In this document: positions 30,553 through 42,006 of the stretch, piece after piece | Layout: each line of letters begins with the position of its first letter | Position numbering within the stretch: the first letter of the stretch is position 1 | From: Diplodia intermedia | Lineage: Eukaryota; Ascomycota; Dothideomycetes; Botryosphaeriales; Botryosphaeriaceae | Direction of reading: 5' to 3' | DNA: 64,000 nucleotides | NCBI GenBank assembly: GCA_021495925.1 | Contig: JAKEKT010000058.1 | Location: 124,001 to 188,000 of the forward strand | The notes under the pieces: model-generated | What the model was told of the DNA's origin: nothing | Databases searched by the model: none | Seen by the model: only the letters and a program-made list of their open reading frames with translations | Program-made: the position numbers and the translations under genes

Positions 30553-33105
30553 CTAGCCGCAAGTAGCCGGGCCTCCTTCGTCGCGCATCATCTTCGAGAC
30601 GGCCTGCACCAGACTGACGCCCAGGACGCAGCAGCCAAACCCCACGCAAATCATGGCGCAGATGCGTTCCGTGCGGCCGGATCGCTTCGTCGAGAGCTTG
30701 AGGAAGCAAAGCGGCGGGAGGATGTAAGCGAGCGCGGAAGCGGACGTTGCCTATACATCGGCGAGTTCTGTTAGCCATAAGGGGGAGGTGGAAAGGAAAA
30801 ATGCCGGCGGTACACAGAAAGGGAAGGGGGGAAAAAACTTACGCCGACCAACTCGAAGACGACGCCCAAATCGCACGTCATCAAGCTCATGCCCATGGCG
30901 CCGACCACCAACGCCGAGGTGAAGACGATGTGCCTGGTCGCATCCCACGCCTCGCCGGGGAAGTAGAAATTCTCCATCACCTCGCGGCAGACGAACGCTT
31001 CGAGCGGCAGCGTCGAAAGCATGTTGAGGCCGAAGCACACACGCGCGATGTTGACCACGACGTTGTTGGTGGGGAAGTTGTTGAGAACGTTTCCCTGAGT
31101 CTTGTCGCCGAAGGTCAAGTAGCCGGAGAGCGCCATGAGCAGGCATGCGATCATCGAAATCGTCGTGCTGAAGTGGGTCACTTTGGAAAAGCGGTCGATC
31201 GTGGGCGTCTTGAGCGAGCCATAGATGAGGAGGGAGTTGTGGTCTGTTGATGAGCAAGGGAAAAAAAACTTTAGCATCTTTCATCATCGCGGCTGAAGTG
31301 CAGTTTTGGAGATAGGTGTGTGCTTACGGCAAACAAAAGCTGGATGATTTGTTAGCAAAAAAAGACAGCTCAAGTTTCGGGGCTGTAATAATTACCAAAT
31401 GATATGACGCCAACCGCCTGGAAAACGCCGTCGTTGATGATTAAGCTTCCTCTAATCTGACCCTTCATGTCTTGAGAAACTCCTGGACCCTGAGTGAGAA
31501 CTGCAAGAAGAATGATGAGCATGCTAATAAGCGCCAATGTCGATGCTTTTGCCAACTGCTTTCGTTAGTTTCTGGCCATGCAACGAGTGGCCGATGCCGC
31601 GATGGCTTACCTTGGAAATATCTCTATACAAGGAAAGTGGGTAGGAAATCCCAAGAGTGAAGAAAACGATGACAGCTCGTCTGTCTGTGAGCAGCCACAA
31701 GAACGGGGTATCGGGAAGCGAAGGGAACATTGCTTCCATCACGTGTGGGATGGTGTCGCCCACGATAATACAAAACGCTACCATGCCGCCAAATGCACTA
31801 CGATGGCATTTCCAGTCAGCTAAGGGGTGATTCTCGCAAATTTCCTCGAATCTCCGAGGGTCCACTCACAAAGCCCATTGTGCAACACTTATGGCTATTA
31901 ACCCGGTGTTTCCAAAGCAATGTTGCACAGTTGCTTGGAACGAATTCGCTCCGCTGAGCTTCGAATTCACGACTATGAGACGGATCGTCCAATCGACGGT
32001 GGCGGTTAGGAGTAGGAGAAGGACGATGCCGGTCAGCAGACCCGCTTGTTTGAAAGCGTATGGTTGACCGATAATTCCAGCGCCACTGTTGAAGGAAAAA
32101 ACCACCATTAGCTTGGTCCAACCCAGGAAGCATCGAGTTCCAAGCAACCCCATAACAGCCCTCTAGTATCCCTCGCACGAAGAAACAGTAAAACGAGTGG
32201 TGGGAAGGGTCCGAAACGTACATGATGCTGTTCGCCATGTTCATAAACGCGCTCCGCAGCCCGCTCTTCGGCCGCGCGCTCTCCAGCAGGTCCTCGGGGC
32301 TGAATCCCACGTCCGAATTGGCCACCGTCACGCTCGGCGCCTCGATGTCCGTCAGCAGCGGCAACCGCTGTTCCCTGCCCGCCGCCCCGTTCCCTCTTCT
32401 CCCGCTCCTGCCCCGCCGGCCCCTCCCGCCCCGGCCCCCCGCCGCGCCGTTGGACAAGAAGTCCTCCTCTTCCGCCCACGCCCGATCGCCGCCGTCGTCG
32501 CTGTCGCTGTCGCCTCCCAGCGGCATGCGCGTCGCGTACGGATGCTGTCTTGCGCCGCCGTTGGGCCCACCCCCGCCGCCCCCGCCCCCGCCGACATTGT
32601 GATATCTCGACGGCGCCGGTTTGCTGGTGTTGTTCTGCTCTTCCAGCGGGATCAGCTCCGCCTCCTCGTCGAACCGCACCCGGTTCGGCGTCCGCGGCGT
32701 GCCGTCCGGCCGCGGCTGCGCGAGGCTCGACTGGCGGCGCGGCGGCGGCGGCGGTTTGTTTGCGCGGACGGCGGGCGAGGGCGTGGCGCCCGGGGCGGGC
32801 GAGGCGGAGGAGGCGCGCTGCGGGGCGGCGGCGGAGGAGGAGGTGTTGGGCGGCGGTGGAGCGGGCGATGGCGAGGGGGAGAGGGATTGCGGTGAGGAGC
32901 TAAGGAGGTTGTTGTTGGCGTGGTTGGCGGTGCCGGTGTCGTAGGGGCTCTGCGATGATGTGGTGATGCCCAGGTCGTCGGTGTGGTGGCGGTGAGCGAA
33001 GGATTGGTGGTGTTGCGGTTCGAGCTCGAGCTCGAGCTCCTGGTGGGCGGCGTTGCCCAGGAGTCCGAGGACCTCGTCGGCGTCGTTGGCGTCGGAGCGA
33101 GGCAT
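30553..33105 (-). CDS. Avt-type amino acid transporter (AAAP family)
   Basis: Seven exons, 33105..32222, 32085..31870, 31797..31611, 31555..31396, 31339..31328, 31243..30843 and 30750..30553, give 685 residues. Fifth exon is 12 bases. AAAP permeases (yeast Avt3-7, animal SLC38) move amino acids, mostly across the vacuole membrane, often with protons. The first about 285 residues are disordered, Pro/Ser-rich, with a run of nine Gly and an ELELELE stretch. The transport core opens with the hallmark NSIIGAGIIGQPYAF, split by intron 1, and continues through about 11 membrane helices (AFAFGGMVAFCIIVGDTIP; ISFAFVCHHNSLLIYG, assembled from three exons). The last helix ends close to the C-terminus. 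Sequence is closest in style to Avt5/6/7. Substrate and direction are not visible. Confidence 0.92.
31328..31339 (-). other. 12-base microexon in the amino acid transporter
   Basis: The exon CTTTTGTTTGCC supplies most of A-F-V-C in the conserved membrane motif ISFAFVCHHNS. It is flanked by CATCCAG (acceptor, after a GCTAAC branch site) and GTAAGC (donor); the introns are 56 and 84 bases. Leaving it out would delete four residues inside a membrane helix while keeping the frame. Confidence 0.88.
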
Positions 33106-33981
33106 TGGGGTGGGTTCGGATTCGGCGTGTCGTTTACCTCAGCATCTTTCTGCGGAAAGGGGGGTGGGGGCGCCGGATGTGTGCGGGAGCTGCGTCGTTT
33201 CTCGTTGGGTTGTAGGTGAGTTGATGGGCAAATGCGGATTGTGGATTTCGGTGTCGTGTCAGGGTGCTGGGGCCTGTCGGTCTGTCGTCAGCCAAAGAAG
33301 AGCCAGCGCCAGCCGCAGAGCAGCGCACCGCCGCGCCGCCGCTTCTGGACAGCTGGGCCACCGCTCGGGGGATCGGCGCCTTAGGGCTGTCCCTTAATTC
33401 TATATTCGGCTCTCCGGTCATCGTGCCCCGGCCGCTCCGGCTGCGCAGACGAGCAGCACGTGTTGTCGCCTGAGAGCCGCGGCCTGAGGCTGAATGTTTC
33501 CTCGACGCGCGCGGCTGCGCTGCTGTCGTCCTTACGCAGGCCTTGGCCGCCGCAACCGGTGCTTGCAGGCGAGAGACTCAAGCACTGCATCGGACCGCGT
33601 GGCGCCTGCTACAATCCTGCATGTCAGCCTGCCCCGGGCGCGCGGTCCTAGGCCAACGGTTACACGTGCAGCGTCGACTAATTATTCCGTGGCTTGTCAA
33701 AAGTCATTCGTCCGGGTTTGCAGGAACAAGCTGCATATTAATTACTCCGCAAGGGGCTGTCCCTCGCATTCCGTAACGTACGCCGGGCCCCATACGTTCA
33801 TTTCCTTCCAGGTATCGAGCGGATTCAAACAAAGCTCGCCGTTCAACCCCCCATAATTATGTACCATACCGACAATCCCATATGCCGAGACTTGCCCCTC
33901 AAGACAACGCCGAGCGAGCCGTTGGAAAAGAAATATGAACCAACATTAAAACTCTACGAGAAAGAAAGAAATCGTCATTTT
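33106..33981. other. intergenic spacer upstream of the transporter
   Basis: Nearly 0.9 kb between two minus-strand genes. It holds the transporter promoter and the kelch gene 3' flank; no gene or repeat is supported. Confidence 0.5.
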
Positions 33982-36496
33982 CTAGTCGTGTGCCTCTTCC
34001 CTGAACCTTCCTCTTACTGGTGGCTGCTGTCTTACGCCTCCCGACGATCCTGACCCTGATACCGACCCGATGCTGTCACTGATCCGTCCCACGAGCGGAG
34101 TATCGCTTGCTTGCGTGCTCTGCGTGGCGTTTCGACCAACGTGCAACGGCTGCGGATAAAAGTGCGCCGGAGTGTTTGATGTTGTCGTTGGGTATGCCGA
34201 ACCGGGCTCTGAATCTCGTGACCAGTCGCTAGGGGTTCCCGTCATCCCTGGGTGCTGGCCTGCCGGAACTGCAAGTCCGGCCTGCGCTGTCCGCGGTGAA
34301 GGTGACGGCGGGGGTGGGAAATGCTCGTTGTGCAGTGAATGCTGCGAAGGGTCGTAGGGCTGCGCGTTCGGCGGCGGTGGTTGGAACATGTAGTTCGGAA
34401 GAGTACCGGGGGGGCCAGCTGGGTACATGTACTGCAGAGCGCTGGGTGACAAGGGCGGTTGCATGTAGCTCCCTGAGTCTCCAGGTGGCCCGCCAGGCGC
34501 GTATGGCGTTTGCGGTGAGACTGGGAATCCGGATTGCCCTATGGTTGGTGAAGTCGTATTAGGTGATATGCTGTGTTGAGTGTAGACGGGAGAGAGGTTT
34601 TGGTCGGTTGGATATCCAGGGCCCTTACGGTATCTGTGACTGTCTGATGCCGAAAGCTCGGAAACTACTCCACCTTCGAGATTGTTGTGGCTGTCGTCTG
34701 CCGCAAGCTCAACCGGATGCTCTTGCAGCGGCTGTTTCTCCTTGGCTGTATCCTTGCTCTTCTTTCTCCGTCGGAGACAGAACCACGCCAGTCCTAGAAT
34801 CAAAACCAATCCACCGACCCCACCAACAACACCGCCGACGATGGCGCCCGTGTTCGAACCACCAGAGTCACCGGATGATGTGCTGTTGCTACCACCTGTA
34901 GCAGCCGAAACATCTCTTGTAGCCGTGCGAGCTGCATACGTCGGGAACCTGGAGAAGTACACTGGGAGATCTCGATTATCCCAGGTGTCCGGAGCCTTGT
35001 TTGTCGCGCCTCCAGTTGAGCTGCATGACAGTGATCAGCACCTTGGTTTTCGCCGCTAAACAGGAAAACATACCTTCCACCGATTTTGGCAATGATCTCT
35101 GGTGGGACCAAGTACTCGGTGATGTTAGGATAGAACAAATCCCACATTGCATCTTCCGGGCCATTCTTTCCCAGATTCAGGTTATGGGTGCCCCATACAC
35201 TCGGCGAATCACAATCCTGGTGTTGCGCAAACCAGCCACCGATGATGAGCATTTGCGCATTGTTGACAACGTTACATGATGAGATGCCGTGCGGGTTTCC
35301 GACTCCTTCCTCGGTGGGATACCACTTAATCCATTGGAAGGAAGGAATCGACAGAATGTAGACGTCATCGTAGCCCGTGGTGTTTGTGATACCTTGGCCG
35401 CCGTAGATGTAGCTGAGCCAGTCAGCGGAAGATCCTCGAGAGGTACGCAAGTGACCTACATATTGTACGACGACTTATCCTGTGCCCATGTTGCACCACC
35501 ACAAAACTTTCGTCTCATGCCAGGAACGTCTCCAGTGGCGGTCTGCTTGTACCATTTGGTGGAAGCAATGTCGTAGACGTAAATATTCTGCGAGGGACGT
35601 TAGAACCGGCCGAGACCAGGCTATCTCAGACATGGCTTACACTCAGTTCATCCTACGTGACGATCATGTTAGTCTGGGGTTTTAAATCAGTCGAGTCTGG
35701 ATAGCTTACCCCTTGCACGGTGCCATTATCATAAGGATCAATGACGCCACCAAAGTAGATCAGAAGACCTTTGTCAGAAGCTGGAAGATAGACCATGACA
35801 CCTTCTCCTCGACCGGTGCTGTCAGGGCCAGTGTTGTTAGTCCAGGAATCTTGAACGAAATCGTATACGATGAGATTGCTGGTGAGCATCGGATCAGCTC
35901 CCCATCCGGGAACAGTATTGTTGTTGAGCCAGCCCCCAAGGTAGTAACCGACTCCAGTTTCGTTTACCGTTACGCCCGCGCCATAGGATACTCTTTGGAT
36001 CCCAGCTGCTGCGCTGACGTCGGTCTCGTTCCATTGGTTGAGAAGGATATCATATGCCCAGGGAGTAAAAGCCTCAGGAGTGGCGTCATTATATTCGCCG
36101 CCGTAGAGGTAAAGGACCTTGTTCACTTCGTCGGCCCACAAGACACCGCCACTGAGATCCGGCACGTTTCGTGTCTTGTTAAGGTCATCATGGAGTTGCG
36201 GCATCCCAACGGCGGAGGCATCTTCAAGATCATTGTAGAGGAACCAGGTATCTGCGACGGCGGTTAGCATGGGGCGCACACCCGCACCAACAGCTAATCG
36301 TACTTGTGTAGTTGAGCGGATTCTGGGACATGGGATTCCACGTGAGCTGGCCGCCATCGATGTACAGCCTGTTGTCGACTACGGCGGTCTGGTGTCCCCA
36401 GCGGCGGCAAAAGTCCCTGATGGGATCTTTGGCATGGGCAGGCTGTAAGGCTGCAAGGGCAGCGGCGATCAGGTATCCTGAGAGAAACGGTGCCAT
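33982..36496 (-). CDS. Secreted-domain kelch-repeat protein with one membrane span
   Basis: Six exons, 36496..36304, 36251..35710, 35652..35641, 35587..35460, 35412..35074 and 35020..33982, give 750 residues. The third exon is 12 bases. N-terminal signal peptide (MAPFLSGYLIAAALAALQPAHA), then kelch blades marked by YLYGGEY, YYLGGW, LIYFGG, YIYGGQG and MLIIGGW with N-glycosylation sites, forming a beta-propeller (about 30-400). A Ser/Gly linker leads to one membrane helix (463-487), an RRRKKSK stop-transfer patch and a Pro/Ser-rich cytoplasmic tail of about 260 residues. This layout matches fungal kelch or cell-wall-anchor-type surface proteins that are poorly characterised; a sensor or adhesion role is only an inference. 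The tail includes PxxP runs that could bind SH3 domains. Confidence 0.88.
35641..35652 (-). other. 12-base microexon in the kelch gene
   Basis: The exon GATGAACTGAGT encodes Asp-Glu-Leu-Ser at the start of a kelch blade (DELSNIYVYD). It lies between an acceptor CACGTAG and a donor GTAAGC; the introns are 57 and 53 bases and both joins are phase 0, so skipping would be in frame. Confidence 0.85.
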
Positions 36497-39400
36497 GGCT
36501 GCTGGGAGCGCTCGCTGCGCGCGCCTGGCAGCGTTGGTGTCGAATCACAAAACCACGAGAGACGGAGAAGGGGGCTCTCAACAACAACACGAGCGAAGGG
36601 CCAGCGACAGCGGGAGGGAAATGGGAAGCGGTCAACCAGAACGGTGGAACAAGAGGGCCAAAGCTGAGAAATGTGGAAGCACAGGGCTGCCATCCGGCGC
36701 AGATCGGCCATGAACGCCAGGGCCACCGACGGAATCGGCGGACTGGGGGCAATCCTGCCATGCAGGACGGCGGGTCGGGCGGAGCTGATTCGCCTGGGGT
36801 TGGGGGGTGGTACGACGGAACCAATGGCGGCAAGCAAGGCTGGCCAGCGGTGCGACAAGCGGCCAATGGTCGAGTGAGACCTGCCGGTACGCCTCGGTGT
36901 CGCTGGCTCCGCATCCCCAGCCCAACGGCAAGGCCCCTGCACTCACGGGCACTCGTCGAGAGGAGTCGCGCGACGCGGGTGCCGCGTCTAGAACGGCGCA
37001 GCTTCACGGTGCTGACGGGCGACGGCGCAGGCTGTGACCGGCTGCCCACGCTGCGCCCGCATGTCAGCCGGAGACATGAGCTGCATCCCATGGCGCCCGC
37101 GGAAGCCAGGGAATATAGCCAGCCCGCCTGCGGCTAATGGCGCGGCTTGGGGTGCGGAGAAGAGCAGCGCGCGCTGCTCGCGGGCGACACAGGCAATCTC
37201 CTTCGGGCAGCACGAGTGCGCGGGCGAGACGGGCTCGTATGCTGGGGCTCGCGAGGATGAGGGGTGACGAGAGGGCGATGCACTAAGCACGTCAGCTTCC
37301 CATGGATCCGGCCTCGTTGGTTCCCGGCGGTGCAGCAGCGCCCCGCTATCCCGGCCATTGCGGCCATCACGTGCGGAGAGCCAGTCTTGACTCCTCGTAC
37401 CCGGCGCGCAAATACGGCCCTTCGCACTGCGAGTCCACGCGTGCGTTTTGACTTTGCACCTGAGCTTCTCCAGGCCGCCCGCCATCTCAGCCCGGGCTCG
37501 GCGCAGCATTGAGGCTTGAGCAAGCCCGCCCCTTTGATTTGCAGGGTACCTCCATGGCACTCAGCCTCCGCTTCGAGCTACCGCGAGCTTCTTTCCCGCC
37601 GATCGAGCTTGGCGCCGTCTGCCGCACTCCCCGCTACCGGCCAAGCCACGCCTGGCCAGAGCACTACTTGTTGGCTTCCATCGCGCGCGCAAAGCCACTC
37701 GGAGCGCCTTTCCTCAAGCGCCATGTATAGGTACTCGAGGCTGTGTGGCTAGCGGTGTGGAGCTGAGTAAACTTGGTACCGCTATACTTTCGCTCTCAGC
37801 CGCTACTTGTGGCTGCGTCCGCTTCTCGTGGTGAGACCGCTCGGCTCGTGGGTTGATCTCACAGGCTCAGGCACCGGTGTGAGCGCCACTGCAAGGTCCT
37901 GACTCCTGCATTCTCTGCTTTCGCTTGCGTGCATGTGTGCGTTTCACACAACACATTCTCGAGCGAGGAAAAGCAGCATGCCGCGAACATGTCGCCTGCC
38001 CAGCCGGCGGCAAAACAGTAGCAGTCTAGACTTCTAGCACCCCTATAGCGCCGCCGAATAGCTTGTTCGGCACGCCATCGTCGTGGCGTGCAAACGGGGC
38101 TGCTGCCTTGGGTCCCGCCTCCAGTCAGCCAATGGGTAGATCAGATCCGGCATCTCCCACGCAGAGATTGCAGCCAACATGCGGACGTCATGTCTGACTG
38201 CCAGCAGCTCACGCGGCAGCAGGGGAAGCGTGGGCTCGCTGGGTGATATACCTGCATGTTGGCGGGCGTGAGGATATTACCGGAGCCGTGGAAACTGGAA
38301 TCGTCGCACAAAGTCAATTTAGGTAGGTATGTAGTGCGCACCTCGACGTTGTACAAAAGCGGAAAATCGATGGCGGAAGTCGGGATTGGCTGAGCGCCTA
38401 CGTGCGGGCCGCACACGCGGATCACGCTTATGCTGTCTCGGCCTTCAGATTGGCACTCGCCTCTCCTGTTGGCGCAGATGTCGGCTCCTGCGAGCGAATG
38501 TGGGATCAGAATCCGTTCATTGCCGTCACCCCGTGCGAACCGCAAGCTCCGCTTCTTGCCGACCCGTCACGAACCTCCACCCCAGCCCTGCACCGTCGAC
38601 CGCCGACAGCATGATCGACTGCTAATCTGCTCGTATCCCGCCTCTTGATGTGCGAGCGTGCAGGGTTCCGCGCATCCGGGCGTGGATTAGAGTAATCCGG
38701 GCAAGGGGAAGATTCCGCCGGGGGGCCTCATGCCAGGGAGGCATCAGGCTCTGCCCCCAGCTTATGGTCCTCGGTCTCGGGTGCACACGTTGGCAGGCAT
38801 GCCTGGCGCGTGTAGGGTGTGTGTGGTGACAGGTGTTCGGGGTCGGCTTTCGGCCCCATCAGCACCGCCGTCGAAGCGGGGAAAAGAAGTGTCGCACGTG
38901 TCACGTTCAGGCCAGGGCCTTCCACCTATCTCTCCGCGCCTACTTTTCTCCGCACCTACTTCCCTATTCTCTCCTGTCAGCCCCGTTTTTCCGGCAATGG
39001 TTTCATTAGCTCTGACCGTGCACATCTCCGGCCATGTCGCTCCTCCTCAAGTGCTTACGCTGACCTGTCAGGCGCAGATCGTCAGCTGCCGCCAAGCCGC
39101 CCACGTTACGAAGCAGACACTGCTGCTGTTGAAGGCGGTACATGGAAGTGCACTCGGGGCCATGCGGACGAAGGGTATCAGCTTGTACACCCTTATCTCC
39201 GTCGCCGTGCACTATCGCCTATGCGCGATCCGGGTCGAGATCGATGATGATCAGTTGCAGTAAAAATGATGATATATCCCGAGATGCTTTATCTGGCCCC
39301 TCCCATTCCCTCGGGATTCCCAACCCTCCCCATTGGATCGAGGCAAAATGAAATGTCCCGGCGCAATTATATGAAAAACGCAAGGATCCGAATCTCAATA

Positions 39401-40769
39401 CTCGAGATCCATGCCTTCTCCGCCAACTACAGCCGCCATCCCAGCTCCAGCTCCCCCAGTGGAACCATGTCGGCCTTTCCCGTCCCCTTTTCCGTTGTCT
39501 CTCCCATTTTATTTTCCATCAACCCCGTCCCTTTCGTACGAAAGCCCCCAACCGGAGCCTGCAGTCGCACACCTGGCGCATAGTCGAGCTCGTGAGATCA
39601 TCGTAGCCTCGGCGACTGTAGGATTCCCAGCGAAGAGGCCGGGAGGTGCCTGAGCAGCTTGGGTACGAGGTCGACGGCGCAGAGGATTTGCCACGGCCCC
39701 AGGCGATGGTGCGGGTACTGGCAGCCCTGGAAAAACGGTAAAAAAAAAATTGCTTGGGAAGATTTGCGGGGAAGGCACTCACGTCGGAGCTAGTTGCAGC
39801 TACATGATCGGAAAGTGCGAGGAACCCAAGGTCTCTGAGCCGGTAGCTCCAGAGGCAAAAGCTATCTTTTGATCGGCACTGCCATTGTTGTTCGTTATTG
39901 AAACTGCCGACTACGCTTACGTGCTGAAATTACGTCTGAGTTGCGCTGAGACAATCAGCAAGCTCATCGGTTGGTGGGTGCCTGGGAAAAGGTAAGTTCT
40001 CGGACACTGGGTCGGGCAATAAGTGTGCAGAATAGCGGCTGAGCAACCCAACGTTGAAGTGCTGAGATGAGAGCGCGCATAGGAAATACCATGCTCGTTG
40101 ACAAGGAAGTCGAGCGTGCGCACTCACTCCGGGCTGTCAGGAATCTGTGGGGATGCGCTCTTCTCGGAGTCAGACGAGTCGTCCACCCTGGGCGATCGTA
40201 TCGGAAATAGCCTCCTGCACAAGTCGATTGCCGCTGTCTTTACAGTCTGTCGGTTGGTGTATGGAGGTGAAGCGGTTCGTGTGCTGACTCGGTTTGTAGG
40301 GCTCCCCAATGGCCTGGAGTTCTGATCCAACGGTGATTGACGCCCCGTGCAATACAATGGCTGCGCATTGTTGACCAGGCACGTGGAAGGAAGGTGCTGG
40401 TCCTGTGAGTTCAGGTCAATGTCCACAGGAGACTCCAGCGCAGTGTCTGGTCACCAGCACCGGCCCGAGCGTGGCGCAGAGAAGCCCGCAAAAGGGTTTG
40501 GTGGAGAGTTTGTATAAATGGATCGAAAACTGTACTGCGCGCATGGAGAGGCCCTGCGTTGGGTGTCCTGGAGACACTTCAGAGACGGGCGGCTTCGCAG
40601 AGATTCCATCTGGTTGCCAAATCGGGCTAGCGGGTAGGAAAAGCAGCACCTCTGGAAGGCGCGACCCTCGCCCTCGCCTTCGCCTTGAAAAGATTTTACG
40701 CGCCCTCGACCTTCGCTCGTTCCACAACCTGTTCATCCACCCGCTGGCTTCGTCGGCTGGATCTTCAAG
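36497..40769. other. 4.3 kb stretch without a clear gene
   Basis: The longest gap in the window, between the divergent kelch and unknown-protein genes. Composition shifts from GC-rich (36.5-37.6 kb) to mixed. Many overlapping open frames of 60-260 codons exist in all phases, none with a recognisable family. A cluster of good minus-strand splice signals lies at 39.6-40.4 kb and is listed apart. A TATAAAT at about 40513 on the plus strand may belong to the downstream gene. I see no transposon ends or tRNA. Confidence 0.45.
39590..40450 (-). other. possible spliced gene, low confidence
   Basis: Three well-formed candidate introns lie in a row on the minus strand: 40127..40062 (GTGAGT to CATCTCAG), 39920..39866 (GTAAGC to CAAAAG) and 39782..39727 (GTGAGT to TTTTTCCAG with a strong T-rich tract). 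Exons between them have open frames that look protein-like, but more than one frame fits and no start ATG or family is recognisable. It could be a small lineage-specific gene, a non-coding spliced transcript, or chance. Confidence 0.22.
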
Positions 40770-42006
40770 ATGGCCAACCCTGATCCCCGTCGCACGCGCT
40801 CTCACGCCAATATGCCGAGCAACTCTGCCAGCAACGCGGACACCGACCAGTCCGACGCTTTCAGATATGAACTGGGCACCCTCAACCGCGAGATCGTCCT
40901 CGCTTCCTTCGACCGCCGCGACGACTACGCGCGCGTGCGCTTCCCGCCTCGCGCTCCGAACCAGGGCTTACACCAGGCTGGCGACTCTGTTGACCCTATC
41001 CTTGCTGGATGGAAGAGTGGGTCTCAAGATCTTAGATCTGATTTTGTCCGCAGTCCTGGCTAAATGCGCTGATCCTAGACTTCCGCCTCACCACCACTGA
41101 CCGTGATCTGGATGCTGAGAAGCAAGACCGTCTCCATGACGGCCAGCTCTACCGCCTCAACCGCCAGGCGCGTGGAGAGGTCATTCGTCACCCGCCTCCG
41201 CCGCCTGTTCGTCGGAGCGAGCCTGCTCTCAACCCCATTCTGAGCAATCCAGGCAACGCTGACCCCCTGGCTCTGGCCAAAGCCCTCCAATTGTAAGCGC
41301 ATGATTTCCCCCCACTTCAATACCTCTAACTCTTGACTTCAGCAAAGGTGCATACAAAGCCCCAAAGGGTCGCCCGCCGATGTCCAACCCTCGTGGCAAC
41401 TTCAGTCAGTCGGGACTTTCCGGTCGTGGCGGCCACGCCGTTCGTGGTGGTGGCGGATTCAGCTCGGGTAGCAACGGACGCAATGCGCCTACACAGACTG
41501 GAAGCCTGAACCCGCATGCTGATATCCATGCAGACCAGCGCTATGCACCCCGCAGGAAGAGGGCTTCTGTAGTTCGTGGTGGACAGAGCACTATCCAGCC
41601 GCTTCCGATGGTGGGCCACGCTCTCCCGAAAAGGGCTGCCAACAATATGCGTCCACCCCCTCACACGGTCCATGGTCGTAACGGCATCCAGAATCAGTCC
41701 AACGGCGCCCATGCAGCTCCGATAATGGACCGCACCAACAGCTCCATGTCGTCTGCGTCCATGGCGAGCTCGACCGTGGGCAGCTCTGCTTCCGGCGCCA
41801 TCTTCGCTACGGGCCGCAGACCACCCATTGCCCCTGTAGGTCGCCTCGCTACACCTGAGGAGTTCATGGCCGCTGCTAGGAAGAGTGGTCTTGTCGGCTC
41901 CAAGTTTGCGCCGAAGCCTGAGGACAAGCCTGAGGACAAGCCCGCAGAGCTAAAGGCCGAGCCTGCCAAGGGAGGTGGACTCTCTGGATCGAAGTTTGCT
42001 GCTTGA
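40770..42006 (+). CDS. Unknown basic Gly/Ser-rich protein
   Basis: Three exons, 40770..41016, 41079..41292 and 41343..42006, with introns of 62 and 50 bases (donors GTGGGT and GTAAGC), give 374 residues. I do not recognise the family. The N-terminal about 160 residues look ordered and conserved in style (FRYELGTLNREIVLASFDRRDDYARVRFPP, then LTTTDRDLDAEKQDRLHDGQLYRLNRQ), followed by Pro-rich HPPPPPVR. The middle is Gly/Arg/Asn-rich (RGGHAVRGGGG), suggesting RNA binding or low-complexity assembly. Near the C-terminus are a tandem PEDKPEDKP and two copies of a GSKFA motif (GLVGSKFAP and GLSGSKFAA, the latter ending the protein). The repeated terminal motif suggests a short linear docking site. 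No signal peptide or membrane span. Confidence 0.78.

Noticed and set aside
37034..39263. several open frames of 75-180 codons in the gene-poor block
   Set aside because: Overlapping in many phases on both strands, low complexity, no start context, splice pattern or family.
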